Assembly: GCA_001051155.2 (NCBI GenBank) | Contig: JYIP02000003.1 | Location: 3,534,001 to 3,598,000 of the forward strand | Source of the DNA: Chrysoporthe austroafricana | Taxonomy: Eukaryota; Ascomycota; Sordariomycetes; Diaporthales; Cryphonectriaceae | Direction of reading: 5' to 3' | DNA length: 64,000 nt | Shown: piece after piece, positions 34,231-46,868 of the stretch | Position numbering within the stretch: position 1 is the first letter of the stretch | Layout: each line of letters starts with the position of its first letter | The notes under the pieces: generated by a model | Database searches by the model: none | Told to the model about the DNA's origin: nothing | What the model saw: the letters and a program-made list of their open reading frames with translations, nothing else | Position numbers and translations under genes: made by a program

Positions 34231-35339
34231 ACAGATCAATATCGCTTAACGACAGGAACTTAATCAGCTAAGCAATAATATCCAATAGGAACAAGTAACG
34301 GATTCTAGTTATAGCAGCATAAGCTGGATAGCCTGCTACCAAGATTACTGCTTATTGCACTTCTCAGAAAAGGAAGGCTTAGGATAATTCCTATATAGGC
34401 TTAAAGGATAACGGCAACTTGCTATAGGGAGAAAAGGTCTATTCTATAATACGGCTATAAACGATAGCGATTCGGACTGTTCAAGCAACCCGCTAGACAT
34501 TACGGAAGAAGATCTAAGAAAATTCTTACTAGAAATATACCTAGATCGACAATAAGAAAGGACAGTAGAGAAAGAACTTAGCATATAAATGCCGATACCC
34601 AGTATTACGCTTAACGAAACGATATTGCAAGACAGATAGCCAGATAACCTACTGACCCAAATATTCGAAAAAGAACCTATCGAAGGAATAGGAAAGCCGG
34701 TTACTTGGCATCTCAAACAGAATTATCCCGAAAACCGCGATTGGATAACCAAGTATACGAAAATGGAATATTTCGTATACGAGCTCACTCTAGAAGAACT
34801 TTTCCAAAGCATTCCGTTCCAAAATAGCGGATACAAATCCCAAAAGGATAGAAGGATTAATTACTTATACCCTTATTATTACGAACTTGCCTGGATATAT
34901 TGCGTATACTATAACTGCCAGATATATTTTAATAAGAAAGTCAAATACAATTAGTTCCCAATCAGGGAATAGGACTAATTAATCTAACCTATTATAGAAT
35001 CCCAGGAAAAATACAGGAAAGTCTTGCATATCGAATATAGCAATGCCTATATTGGACTACCCGATAATTATTTATAGAAATATATTTAAAGAAGAATAAT
35101 ATAGGAATAGTGCTATATATTAGCATATTCTATCTATATGCAAGATAAGGCTAAAGAATGGTACCGACTGCAAAAGGCCGAGAAGGCAAAGCAATACGCT
35201 TAAAGCCAAGCAAGGAGATTAGCAAGGCAAGCAGCGAGATAAGCACAGAATAACCCAAAAGGAAAGGATTGCCTATAAAGGGATAGCAGCCGATTAGGAT
35301 TATAAGGTTTCTATGCACTATTACAAAAAATAAAGAAAG

Positions 35340-38300
35340 GCATATTATTTTGGATGCATATATTAATGGGTAATATTATAGCATATTATTGGATAATAGC
35401 GCATAAGGAAATTTCATCTTGCCAGAAATCGTTAATAAGAAACGAATTCCCTAGATGCAAAAGAAGAATCCTTATAGACTCAATACTATGAAAGGAAAGG
35501 CAATTGTATATAACCTCGGTATAGTCGATATAGAAACTGATTACTTATCTATCTCAATCCAAAGCTTTATAACAAAAACTACTTTCGATATTATAAATAC
35601 AGTATAGCATAAATTAATCTTAGGAATATTTTAGCTTAAGGAATATAACCCTTATATCGATTGGATTACTGGCCAGATTTTATGAGAACTAGCCGTACCT
35701 ACTGAAAAGGTCGCAATTAACGGAGCAGAGAAAGACCTAGTTACTAAGGATAATATTAGGAACATGCGCTTAAATAGGCTCAGATATACCCTTAAGGCAA
35801 AAATACTTGCTAAACGATAAGGAAGGGTTACGGATATTTCGAACTTACGAATACAGGTTAGGGACGGACTAAGAATTCAAGCGACTAGCGGTTAGCAAAA
35901 GACTGATCCGGCATAGAGCATTACGAAATTATGCGGACTATAAAACTATAAAAAGGTTTAGCTTCCAATATAGCAGGCATAAGAAAACTACGAAAAGAAA
36001 TTCGGCTTTACAAATAACAAATACCCAAAGCTACCAGAAACCAGGATATACAGACAAAGAAAGGAAGCGATAGAAGAAAAATACGCTTAATAGTACCTTT
36101 TGTTTCTCCAAATTGCAGAAAACGAAAAAGGACTGCTACTAGAACTCAAGAACGTATTACGAGAATACTATAAGTTCAAGAAACTATAGCAAAGAAAATT
36201 TGATACCGGCTTACCAGAATACGGCTTTTACGATTACGAAATTCCGCTAAAAGAAGGAATTTAGCTAAAATTCTATCCCATTTACAAACTCGACAAAGCA
36301 AGACTTAGAATACTCAAAGAATATATTGACAAAAACCTGAAAAAAGGCTATATACGACTATTGCAATCATTTGCAAAATATTCAATCCTGTTTATACCCA
36401 AAAAGAATAGCAAGTTACGACTTTGTATGGATTACCGGCAATTTAACGATATTATAATCAAGAACCGATATTCATTGCTACTAGCAAGCGAAATGAGAAA
36501 CCGATTAATAGGAACAAAATGGTTTATTACGCTCGACCTTAAGGAAGGATATTACTATATCCGGATTAAGGAAAACGATATTTGGAAAACGGCTTTCAGA
36601 ATACGTTACGGATATTTCGAATACGTAATCATGCTTTTCGGACTTACGAATGCGCCCGTATCTTTCTAAGAAATGATTAATTATATCTTCCGCGAATTTC
36701 TGGATATTATCGTTATTATTTACTTTAACGATATCCTTATCTTTTCCAAAGATTTCGAATTATATAAGCAATACGTATAATAAGTATTCCAAACGCTATA
36801 AAATAACAAATTCCTAATCGAGCCGAGCAAATGCTACTTTTATTAGCAAAAAGTTAATTATTTTGGCTATACTATCGAGCTAGGACAGATTAGCATGCAA
36901 GAAGATAAGGTTAAAGCAATACGGGAATAGCCTATGCCAGAAAATATTAAGGACGTTAAAGCATTCCTCGGATACGCTAACTTCTACTAATAATTCATTC
37001 GGGACTATAGCAAGATCGCATACCCTCTTACAGATTTTATAAGGAAAGATTGAAAATTCGAATAAATCCCAGAAGCATAAAAGGCATTTAACGAAATCAA
37101 AAAACGAATTATATCAGAACCGATTCTTTATAAAGCAAACCTAAAGAAACCCTTTAAAATTAAGACCGATACGTTAGATTACGCATTCGGCAAATAGTTA
37201 GGGCAGCGAGATAATTAAGGATATCTTAGGATTATAAGCAATTTTTCAAAAAAATTGAACGGCCCAGAATTCAATTACGGCATTCTAGATAAGGAATTAA
37301 TAGCAATCGTTAAAGCATTCGAAGAATAATAACGATATCTGATCAGAGCTAAATACCAAATTATAATATATTCGGACTATAAAAACTTGATAATATTTAT
37401 AATTACGAAAGTCCTGAATAAGCGACAAATTAGATAAGCAGAATTTCTTTTGCAATTCGATTTAAAAATTATCTATTGCAAAGGATCCGAGAATAGCAGA
37501 GCGGATGCATTTAGCAAATAATCAGATTATTAAGATACAGAGCCTAAAGAATTCCAAAATATCTTTCAGCAAGATAAGGATAGCAACTTTATAAATAAAG
37601 CCAGGGAACTCGATATGATTATCAAAATTAGCAATAGCGAAAAGAAACCAGAAAATATAACCCTTGAAAAATAAGACGAATATATCAGAATAATGTATAG
37701 TATACCCGTATATGGCTATCAAAGAATTAAAGCTACGTACGAGAAAATCAAAAAATATTAAAACTTCCCAAGATTAAGGAAAAGAATCGAAAGAATCTTA
37801 CGAGAATGCGATAGCTGCAGGAAGAATAAGATCGAATACTATAAGCCTTATAGATTATTCCAATTGCTCTTTATCCCAAAAGCAGTTTAGCAATCTATCA
37901 GCTAGGATTTTATTACTAAGCTATTTCTCTTACGAAAACCTTTAATTAAAATGCAATATAATAGTATCCTAATAGTAGTTTGCAAACTAAGCAAATATGC
38001 TTACTTCCTTCCGTATAAGGAAAGCAGCATAGCAGAAGATCTCGCATATATATTCTTAAGAACGGTTATAGCTAATTATAGCATACTTAAAGAAATCATT
38101 TCCGATAGAGATAGGAAGTTCGTATCAAACTTCTGGACTTTACTTACGAAATTACTCGGAATATAACAAAAGATATCCATAGCATCCTATCCACAAACGG
38201 ACAAATAAACAGAACGAACGAACCAGATTGTCAAATAATACTTATAGCATTATATAAATTACGAATAAGATAACTGGGTAGACTTGCTGCCCTTAATACA

Positions 38301-38940
38301 GTTCGCATATAATAACGCAAATACAAGTACGATAAAGAAGTTACTATTCTATATACTATACAGCTATAACCCGATAGCTTACTATAACGAATTACTAAGA
38401 GCAAATGCGGAAATAGCAGAAAAACGAATTAAAAGAATCAAAAGAGTATAGAAAGAATTGCAAGAAAAACTAAAATTTGTACAAGAAAGAATAATCCGAT
38501 ATACTAATTCCAAAAGAATTAGAGGATTAATTTTGCAGAAAGGAAATAAAGTCTACCTCGTTCGACGAAAAGAATATATCAAAATAACCAGACCCTCTTA
38601 CTCGCTAGATTACAAAAAACTCGGACTATTCAAGATTCTGAGAAAAATCTCAGATATCAATTTCGAACTTGCACTACTTTACAGAATAAGAATCTACCCA
38701 ATCTTCTACATTTCGTTCCTCGAACCTATACCCAAGACAGCCGGAATAGACAATATAGCACAAGCAGAAAGCAACGAACCAGAATACGAAATAGAACGAA
38801 TCTTTAAATATCGAAGACCAATAAACTATAGAGAATACTTGATCAAGTAGAAAGGCTACTACTCAAGCGAAAATAGTTAGGAACCAATCAAGAATTTGGC
38901 TAATACGAAATAAACATTCCAGGTTTACTAGAAGAAACAG
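35340..38940 (+). pseudogene. pol relic of element A: protease, reverse transcriptase, RNase H, integrase, chromodomain
   Basis: Protease: LLDNSA near 35,380, from an expected D-S-G-A. Reverse transcriptase (about 36,250-36,900): LRLCMDYRQFND, LDLKEGYYYIRI and LFGLTNAP, with the catalytic box YFND at 36721-36732 (second Asp position changed to Asn). RNase H: about 37,140-37,510. Integrase: CDSCRKNK zinc finger remnant near 37,810, core near 37,950-38,220, and a GPF-like module (KLGLFKI) near 38,610. A chromodomain follows at about 38,776-38,930, reading EYEIERI, then YLIK-stop-KGY and S-stop-EPIKNL. The two stops (38848-38850 and 38878-38880, both TAG) sit at its conserved Trp positions. Confidence 0.85.
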
Positions 38941-39734
38941 CTACCAGGATATAAAGACTTTCCTAATAAAAAACAGACTAGCCAGTTAAACAAGCCTAAC
39001 TAGGAAATCCGCTATAATACTAATACAAATAAACTCTAAGAACTATTTACAGGACGATTAACAGATTCGGTAACCTCGAGACCGGAAATCTCGGATATAG
39101 CAAAATTAACAGAACCTTAATCTACCCTTTCAAACTCCTGCAATAAGGAATCAAGGAAAATCTCAAGAAGCAAACTCGACAGAATGACAAAAACTGCAGC
39201 CTCCTTTTCGGCTTTTTTACGCTTAATACGGTCCAGCTCTTCCACGCGTATAATATCTCGACAAAGCGTACGCTTTATCTTTTCGGACTATATCCGCTTT
39301 TGGCAATGCAAACGATCCATTTCAGATATAGCTTGACAGAGCCAGCCCTTTGCAGCTTCCATTTCGTTCTCAAGCTTACGATACTAACGCGCAATATTTT
39401 CCAGCTCGGCAGGAGAAGGCCCCAAGATATCGTATCGAGAACGGCCCAGGCAAATATATTCGACGTAACGAAAAGAATCGTTAGGAAAAACCTGACAAAA
39501 TGCCAAACCCTATCCCTCGCAATAAGAACAGGTTGGCATCTCGATACAGTTTAAAAGAATTCGTAAAGCTAAAATAGCGCGCTTAACCGAATTCGGGACA
39601 AAAGAATTCTTGGAACGGGATTTCTTAACTCTACCCGATATAACGAATTAGAAAAATACGATCCGAAATAAGAATATCAAGCAGGACTATTTACGGAAAA
39701 TCTTTAAGGATAAAGATTATAAGGAAAGAGATAA
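38941..39734 (+). other. 3' untranslated or decayed segment of element A
   Basis: About 800 bp between the chromodomain and the right LTR. It has short open stretches only (for example 39,300-39,554). A purine-rich stretch just before the LTR (about 39,716-39,732) is the likely polypurine tract. Confidence 0.5.
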
Positions 39735-40211
39735 TATTATAAACTAGCGAACGGTTCAGGTTATAAAAACAGGCCGGATTAAGTAGATCCAAGACTAACG
39801 TAATACGGAACCGATATCTAACGCAAAGAACCCACTTATATAAAAATACTTGGCCATCCCGGATTATATAATTAAAGGGTTAGGGTTCCCAAGTTACAAT
39901 TGCCAGAATCGCTAAGCGATTGAAATGACTGAATCGCTAAAATCGCCCGATAATTCTACGATCCAGAACTGAAAAGCTGAATATATAAGATTGGATCTTT
40001 CCTACTATTAGACAGATTTCATAATTGCTTTTCAGTTATCAATCTAAATATCAATTAGGCCTTACTATTAATAGTCGTCCAAAACTTATGAATATTACGA
40101 TACTTAATAAATGTATTTTCAATATTCAAGGCTTATATTTGGTACCGTTCTTATTAGCATAAACCCTTTGACTTTACGGCATATTTCAGGATTGCTGCAG
40201 CGTTTATAACA
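39735..40211 (+). repeat. 3' LTR of element A
   Basis: 477 bp, the same length as the 5' LTR and alignable without gaps. Most of its differences are C-to-T or G-to-A at CpA/TpG positions. Confidence 0.92.
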
Positions 40212-40216
40212 TTCGA
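40212..40216. repeat. Target-site duplication (right), element A
   Basis: TTCGA, matching 32731-32735. Confidence 0.85.
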
Positions 40217-41286
40217 GCTATTAAGCTTAATAGAAACCTTTTCGGGTTTTATTCTAATTTCTTAATAAAAAAGGAAAATTATTATTATATTTCTTTCTAT
40301 TAGTTTTTGGAATTGCTAATAGAAAAGCAAGCAAATGCTTTTATTAGGAATTGCTAATAGAAAAGCAAGCAAATGCTTTTATTAGGAATAAGAAGCGCTT
40401 TTTTTTCGTACGGATACTTTTTCAATTGCTATAGCTATTATACTATGCATAATTTGAAAGCATTAATTTCAAATTCAAAACCCGCTTTCTTATTAATTAA
40501 ACAAGAAAATAACGAGAAAGGCATTTATAGCGCTTATATTTAGCTTAAAGGCTATTACGAACGAGCTTTAAGCGTTACGAGCTTTATTTATCGGATTTTT
40601 AATTCTGCCCGAATATTATATAAGTTTTATTCTATAAATTTCCGTAACTTTGCAATAATGCCTTATTTATAATATCTGGAACTTATACCTTTATATTTTA
40701 AGTTAAACTTTAGCTTAAGCAGCAAATATATTTATAGCTAATTTAGTTTATTTTTCGCTTATAAATATTTATCGGAATATCGGATTATCTATTTTACTTT
40801 TTGCGCTTTAAGGACCTTTCCGAATATGCAGTTCCGGAATATATTTTAGGATCGGAATCCTTTACGCTTAATTTCTTAAGCTTTTTCCCTGAAAAGAATT
40901 GCTTTGCAAGGGCGTTCCATTTTCAATTTCAAGTATTCTTATTTTCAAATTCCGACCCAGAATGCTTTCTGTAATAAAACTGGAACGGTTATTGCTTCCG
41001 TTATTAATAGGCTAATTAATACTTTAGTTTTCCGAATTAATATCGCTTTTAGGAAATATATCTTTAAAAGCCTTTATAATAATCGTATTTAGAATTTCTT
41101 TTAATCTAATAATTTCCGGAAAGATTTTCTCGATCTGAATAACGGATAGAACATTCGCTATTTTCTTTTTTTAAAGGTCGTAAAACTAGTTTTTATCAAA
41201 CTAAATATTGCATATAATTCTGACTTTATTAAGCGTAAAGATCTAAATACAATATAAGTTCGTAACTATATAGCTAATAAAGTAAT
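40217..41286 (-). pseudogene. Continuation of the copia pol relic, upstream part
   Basis: With element A and one TTCGA removed, the minus-strand reading joins as LEAIKAEFREL across the empty site, so this is the upstream part of the same copia element. Farther up it contains a Ser/Lys-rich stretch (such as LKIRILEIENGTPLQSNSF), as expected for the variable region between copia integrase and reverse transcriptase. It ends where the LTR of gypsy-B copy B1 begins at 41,287. Confidence 0.6.
40309..40390. repeat. 38-bp tandem duplication
   Basis: A 38-bp unit beginning GGAATTGCTAATAGAAAAGC occurs twice in direct succession (40309 and 40347), followed by the first bases of a third unit. The copies are identical, so the duplication is recent relative to the surrounding decay. 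Confidence 0.85.
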
Positions 41287-41494
41287 TAATAGTAAACGTA
41301 TTAAAATATATTATAAAGCTTAGTTTTTTCAAGAAAGTAAACTACGTTAAAAGCCTATTAAGGCATTATATAAGCCCTCTAATAAGGGTATAGCATTCAC
41401 TTAATAAATTTACTATATATTTATTAAGGGATTTATTATAAATTTATTAAGCGAATTTATTACGAATTTACTTTATTTATAAGTTTTGCTATTA
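41287..41494 (-). repeat. 3' LTR of gypsy-B copy B1
   Basis: 208 bp, with ends TAATAG..CTATTA, probably TGATAG..CTATCA before mutation. It is homologous to the LTRs at 46662, 57381 and 58047. Confidence 0.88.
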
Positions 41495-42359
41495 ATTGCT
41501 AGCCCTTTATAACCTTTATTTATAAAAGAAGCTAATTATTAGAAACGTTTTAAATAGCAATAATACGATATAATAAAACTCTGAGTTATATAGCAAAAAA
41601 AAGTACGATAGCACTATTAAATAAAAGAAATTATATAGGAAATAATAATCGTTTTATAAAGCCGATTTATATTAGAGTCTTAATAAGTAAACGTACTTAT
41701 ACCGGGAATTTGAATAACAAATATGCTTATACCGGGAACTAAAAGAAAACCTGCTTATACTAAAAGCTTAAAATTAATCTTTTATTACAATCGGTTTATA
41801 TTTAGAGTAAATGAATATATATAATATTTATATATAATAAGGCTAGCCGATATCCAAGTATATTTCAGTAATACTTAATCGTATTTATTATTAAAATATT
41901 TAATATAAATATAATTAAAGACCAAAATTGCTTGTAAATATTAATAGAAAATATAGCTTTTAAATAATAAAGTATTAAGTAAGTATAATAATAATAAATA
42001 TAAAGTAAAATTATAATAGGATATATCGGTATGCAAAGCCGATAGCTATATATAATCGTTATATAATAATATTATAGCTAGTTTTTAATATAAATAATTA
42101 AATTTATAAATTATTGGAAGAAAGCAGTATTATATATTGCTAATAATATTATATCGATAAATAATAACTATATTTATTAATTGGGAATAATTTCCCGGGT
42201 TTTAATAATAATTTTAAAATTTAATAAATTGCGAAAGAATATAATAAATAATTTTTCCTTTCCGATATAATCGCAAAAATCGGTATAATTATAAATATTA
42301 AGCTATAAAGTTTTGATTAGCCTATATGCTTGGATATAAGACTTGAAGCCTATTATATA

Positions 42360-43560
42360 ATCTTGGCATTATAAGGATTAGGTAGCATTAAAATAGTTTT
42401 TGTTTTCGTTAGCTTATTTCTAAAAAGTAATATTGAAATCGTAATTCATATCGTCTTTAATAAAGATAATCTTGATAGTTTTGAAATTATATTTGAAACG
42501 AAAGATTTGGTTTATAATAAAGTATAAGCTTAATCGGTTAAATAAAATAATAAGATTAAAGTCGCGGAACCAAATAACGAATTCGTATATATATTTTCTT
42601 ATAGTAAAAAGGAAAAAGTACTGGATACGATTATCGTAAATTCCGATAATGCCGAATTTAATATTATTATAAACGGCAAAGCTATTAGCAATATAAGGAC
42701 GGTTAATATCGAAATTGCTTCCTTAAATAAAATTATAATATATATATTCTTTGGATATATAGAAAGCTAGCGTGCAATAATATATTGCGATTTCGGCTTT
42801 AATAGCTTTGGATTTAAAGTTATATTTAATAGATAAAACGAAAATAGCGCGAAACGTAACCTGTAAAGGCAAGGTATTATTAATACTAACTCGGGAAGCT
42901 TTGCTTAATATAGCTAATAGACTAGCTATATTCAGTAAGTTATTTTCGGTTAAGTTAATAATATCGTTTATAATTTGATAGCGTTTAGCTAGCATTATAA
43001 AATTTCGCTTTATTATAGCAAATAAGCTTAAATTAGCGATTAATATAATAGGTTTAAGAGCTTTAAGCTTAATTAAAACTAGCTTAATATTTTTAGCTAT
43101 TTTTTTCTAAGCAGTAAAGGTTATATTATAATTATATTCGTAAATTATAATAATTTCTATTATATTGGTTGCATAGCGTATAGCATTTACTTTTCTTTTA
43201 ATAAGGTTATTATAATTGCTTAATATTATCTATTTAGCTTTATTCTTAATATAACGGCTATATTTATTTTATAAGCAATTATTTTTCGATATTATAATAG
43301 AAAATAAGATACGATAAGCTATTAATAAAGTATATAAAACAAGGATAAAATTACGAATAATAAATAAATTCGGAATAAATTCAAGCGATATTCCTTTAAT
43401 AAAGTTATCCGTTAATCCGTTATTTATATTTTCGCTCGTAATAGCATTCGCGCTAGTAAATATACTTGAATAAAGCTCTTATTTTTCGTAAATAAAGCTA
43501 AAGCAATTAATTTATAATAGCATAAAGTATTATAAAATAAGCTTTTAAGTTTTTTTAGTA
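42360..43560 (-). pseudogene. Extra 3' coding frame of gypsy family B (copy B1), unknown protein
   Basis: One minus-strand frame stays almost open for close to 400 codons in very AT-rich DNA. Its few stops are TAA/TAG, consistent with mutated Gln or Trp codons. It passes through NLFIIRNFILVLYTLLIAYR, then IINDIINLTENNLLNIASLL, then KAIKAEIAIYYCTLAFYISK. The equivalent frame is present in copy B2. It lies downstream of integrase on the same strand, before the 3' LTR. It is not a recognisable gag, pol, chromodomain or envelope segment. I do not recognise it and assign no function. Confidence 0.55.
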
Positions 43561-44299
43561 ATTAACGGCCGATTAATATTATTATTGCTTAATTCGATAT
43601 TAAGAATATAAATATTATATTCGATTTCTCGGTTTATTATATCGGTATAACTTTTACTAATTAGCACTTAATGAAAGGCTATTATATAAGTTTCTTAATA
43701 ACGAAAGAAATTGCTTAAATAGTTTTTCGTTATATAAATATTATAGTGAAAACGGCTTTCGTTATTATATAAATATATAGCTTACCGATATCCTTTTAAG
43801 GAAAAGTAATCTTTAAGCGATATTTTATAAATATATTTGGCATATTATATAATCTTATTTTTTCAGCAAACTTTGGAAAGTTCTTTTTAAAATATAAAGT
43901 ATAATATTGTATAAAAGTTAAGTATAATTAAATATACCGTTTCTTATTAGTTTTGATTTTATAATAAAGCATTTACGGAAAAATACGACTTAATAATTAT
44001 ATAATGCATTTTAGTTTTAATAATATTAATAATTTTATTAATATAATCTTTACAAATTTACGGAAATTTAGTAAAATAAAATGAAATTAATAATAATATT
44101 AGCTTAATACTTAAAAATAATATTCAAAAATATAATAAAAAGTAATAGCGATAAAGCGATATAGCTAGTTATAATAAGTAAATAGAGATAATAATCGTAA
44201 ATGCGTTAATAAAAAGAAAAAAATAAAATAAATTTACTAGCAATTTACGAAATAATAGCCTTTTGCATTTGCTAGAAATTTATTTGCTTTATTTAGCGG

Positions 44300-46650
44300 T
44301 CGCTTTTATTCTAATGCGCGCTTATTGCATTACGAGTTTTTTCAATTTCTTAAAATAAATAAATTAGCTTATTCTAATGCATTTTCTATTCGTAAATCGC
44401 GTTTTGGCCTGCTTTATTTTCGTAAAGCAATTACAATAATATTTCCCGGTTCAAAGATTTCTTTTGCTAATAGCTGCTTTCGCTTTATTTTTTCTTGCAA
44501 TTCGGCTATAATTTCGCATTTCCGTTCGAAATTATATATTATTTCGTCCGTATTCAAAATATTATAAGGTATTTATATATTATAATAATTAAAGTAATTT
44601 ATCTATTTTATTAAATATTCAATTTTATGCGAATTATATTTATATTTTCGCTTATAGCAGCTAATTATTCTTTCCAATTCGTAATACCGGTAATTTTCTA
44701 AATATTTCTCGATATCCGGATTTTTTAATATATTTATTAGGTTCTAATATATAAGGTTATATTTATAAGAGTTTGTTTTAAGAAAATTTATAAATATTAA
44801 TTATATTACTGAAATTATTAAATGGATATTTATATAGAAAGCCAATTTTAATTTATATATTAAGTTTTTTATTTTTCGAATAATTTGAAAAAATCTTATT
44901 TTCTATTATAAAAATTTCAGAAATAAATTATTTAGTAATAAATACCCGTAATTCAAACGAATATATACCTAATTATTTGATTCGAAAATTATTTGGCAAT
45001 AATACTTATTATATTGCAATTTGGCTATTATTTGCATTTCGGCAATAAAAAGTTAAGCTTTTTCCTAGAAAACTTTTTTTGCTAAAAGTATTATATTCCT
45101 TATTTACTAGCCCGATAATAAATTAAATCCGAATAGCATTTGGCTAGCTAAATATTTTGTAATTCGATTATATATATTATTTAAATTAAATTATAATATT
45201 AGTATTATTTCAGTTTATTTTGCATTAAAATAAGCAGTTATAAAATGCCGAATTGCTATTTTAATTATTCAGTTCTTTATTTCAGATTACTTATCCGTTT
45301 GCAAATACGAAGCAATAAAATAAGCAAGTTTCGTTCCGATAGCTTCTTATAAATATTTCCAGAATTCCAATAGGAATTTCGAATCTTTATTTAAAATAAT
45401 CTTTTTAAATATTCTTTAGCTAATAATATAAAATATCCGTAAAATAAAAGTTGCTTAATTTGCTATATTATTTCATTCGGAATATATAATTATTATTTCT
45501 TATAATAATTTTTAAGAAATAATAAGCTATTATAATTTAATATAAAAAGTAATTGAGCAATTTTATTTGAGTTTTTTAATTATTCGATTATTTTGGATTA
45601 TAAAGGATATTTTTCGTATTCTTTTTTAATACGCTTTTTCATTTCGCTATTTATAAATATTTTACTGAAAACTTAAATAAATTTATTTTCTTATATCTTA
45701 TTTAAAATACTTTTATTATTAATAGATTTTTGAGTAAACGGTAATTTTAATATAGCATTTGCGAAAATATTCGACTTTCCCGATATATAATATATTTTTA
45801 AGTTGAATTGGCTTAAATATTCCGAAATAAGAATTAGCCGTATATTTATTTTAATCTTATTTATTATATTTATAAATAACGAATAAATAATGCTAACTAT
45901 TATTATATAATCGATAAGGATATAAATTAGCTTAGCTTAATTCGATTTTATTATTATTTGCAATTTTCGTATTAGCTATATTAAATAAGCTATTTTTAGT
46001 TTTATAAGTTAATATTTTCATTCTATTTTATTAATCGTTTTGCTTAAATAAAAGATTAATTATACGGCTATATTTGCTATTAATAATGCTTTATTCTATA
46101 TATAATCGTTTGCTAATTGGAAAATAATATTTGAAAATTTTATTTCCTTAAATATATCTAGCTAAATAAAAAGAGGTTTATTTGAAATATAATGAAATAA
46201 AGCATTTTTAGCTTCCAAAGCTATTTTAAAGTCGTAAAAATTATTAATTTCATTTAATATTAAATCGAAAATAGCTTGCATAATATAATTTCGCTATTTT
46301 ATATTTAAAAGTAAATAATTCGATTAACAAGCTTCGCTTAATATTTTAATTTTCTTTCTCTAAAATGGATTAATTCTATAATTATATTTAAGAATTAAAT
46401 AGCATAAGTATTTTATAAATCCAATAAACTTTTCTAATTGCTAAAATATTTTAAGGAATTTCAGATTGCGAATAGCTTATATCCGGTATTCCGTATTAGA
46501 AATTCCGAATCCGTTTATTTTGAATTTTAAAATTTAAATTAAAGGATATTCAAAAAACGATTTGGGTTTAGCTAATGAAATATTTTTGCATAAAAATAGC
46601 GAGAAGATAATTTATAAATATTGCAAATAGTCTTATTTTATAATTAAATA
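44300..46650 (-). pseudogene. pol relic of gypsy-B copy B1 (integrase, RNase H, partial reverse transcriptase)
   Basis: The integrase core reads KDSKFLLEFWKYL, then EAIGTKLAYFIA..LQTD, on the minus strand at about 45,250-45,430, matching the Ty3/gypsy D-x-x-F..HPQTDGQ region. RNase H and reverse transcriptase follow at about 45,600-46,640. Relative to copy B2, about 369 bp covering the integrase N-terminal zinc-binding part are missing near 45,455-45,475. Confidence 0.7.
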
Positions 46651-46661
46651 AATAATAATAT

Positions 46662-46868
46662 TAATAGTAAACGTATTAAAATATATTATAAAGCATGCTT
46701 TTTCCAAAAAAGTAAATTATATTAAAGCCTATTAAGGCATTATATAAGCCTTCCGGTAAAGGTATAGCATTTACTTAATAAATTTATTGCGTATTTATTA
46801 AAGGATTTATTATAAATTTATTAAGCGAATTTATTACGAATTTATTTCGTTTATAAGTTTTGCTATTA
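46662..46868 (-). repeat. 3' LTR of gypsy-B copy B2
   Basis: 207 bp, TAATAG..CTATTA. Equal in length to the LTR at 57381-57587. Confidence 0.9.

Larger units (their letters stand above)
32736..40211 (+). mobile_element. Complete Ty3/gypsy chromovirus-type LTR retrotransposon (element A), RIP-inactivated
   Basis: The element is 7,476 bp long with two 477-bp LTRs, flanked by TTCGA target duplications. LTR ends are TATTAT..ATAACA, presumably TGTTAT..ATAACA before mutation. Internal order on the plus strand is gag with a zinc knuckle, protease, reverse transcriptase, RNase H, integrase, and a C-terminal chromodomain, which places it among the chromoviruses. In my alignment the LTRs differ at roughly 45-50 positions, all transitions and no indels. 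Catalytic residues and Trp codons are mutated throughout. It interrupts a copia reverse-transcriptase frame. Confidence 0.92.
41287..46661 (-). mobile_element. Ty3/gypsy family B, copy B1 (3' half), host of nested insertions
   Basis: This is an LTR retrotransposon on the minus strand: 3' LTR at 41287-41494, then going upstream a 3' coding frame, integrase, RNase H and part of reverse transcriptase. It aligns with 46662-52405 at a constant offset of about 5,375 bp, rising to 5,744 after a 369-bp difference. At 46,661 it is interrupted by copy B2 and continues at 57,588-58,046. Its 5' part lies beyond copy B3, outside the window. Confidence 0.85.
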
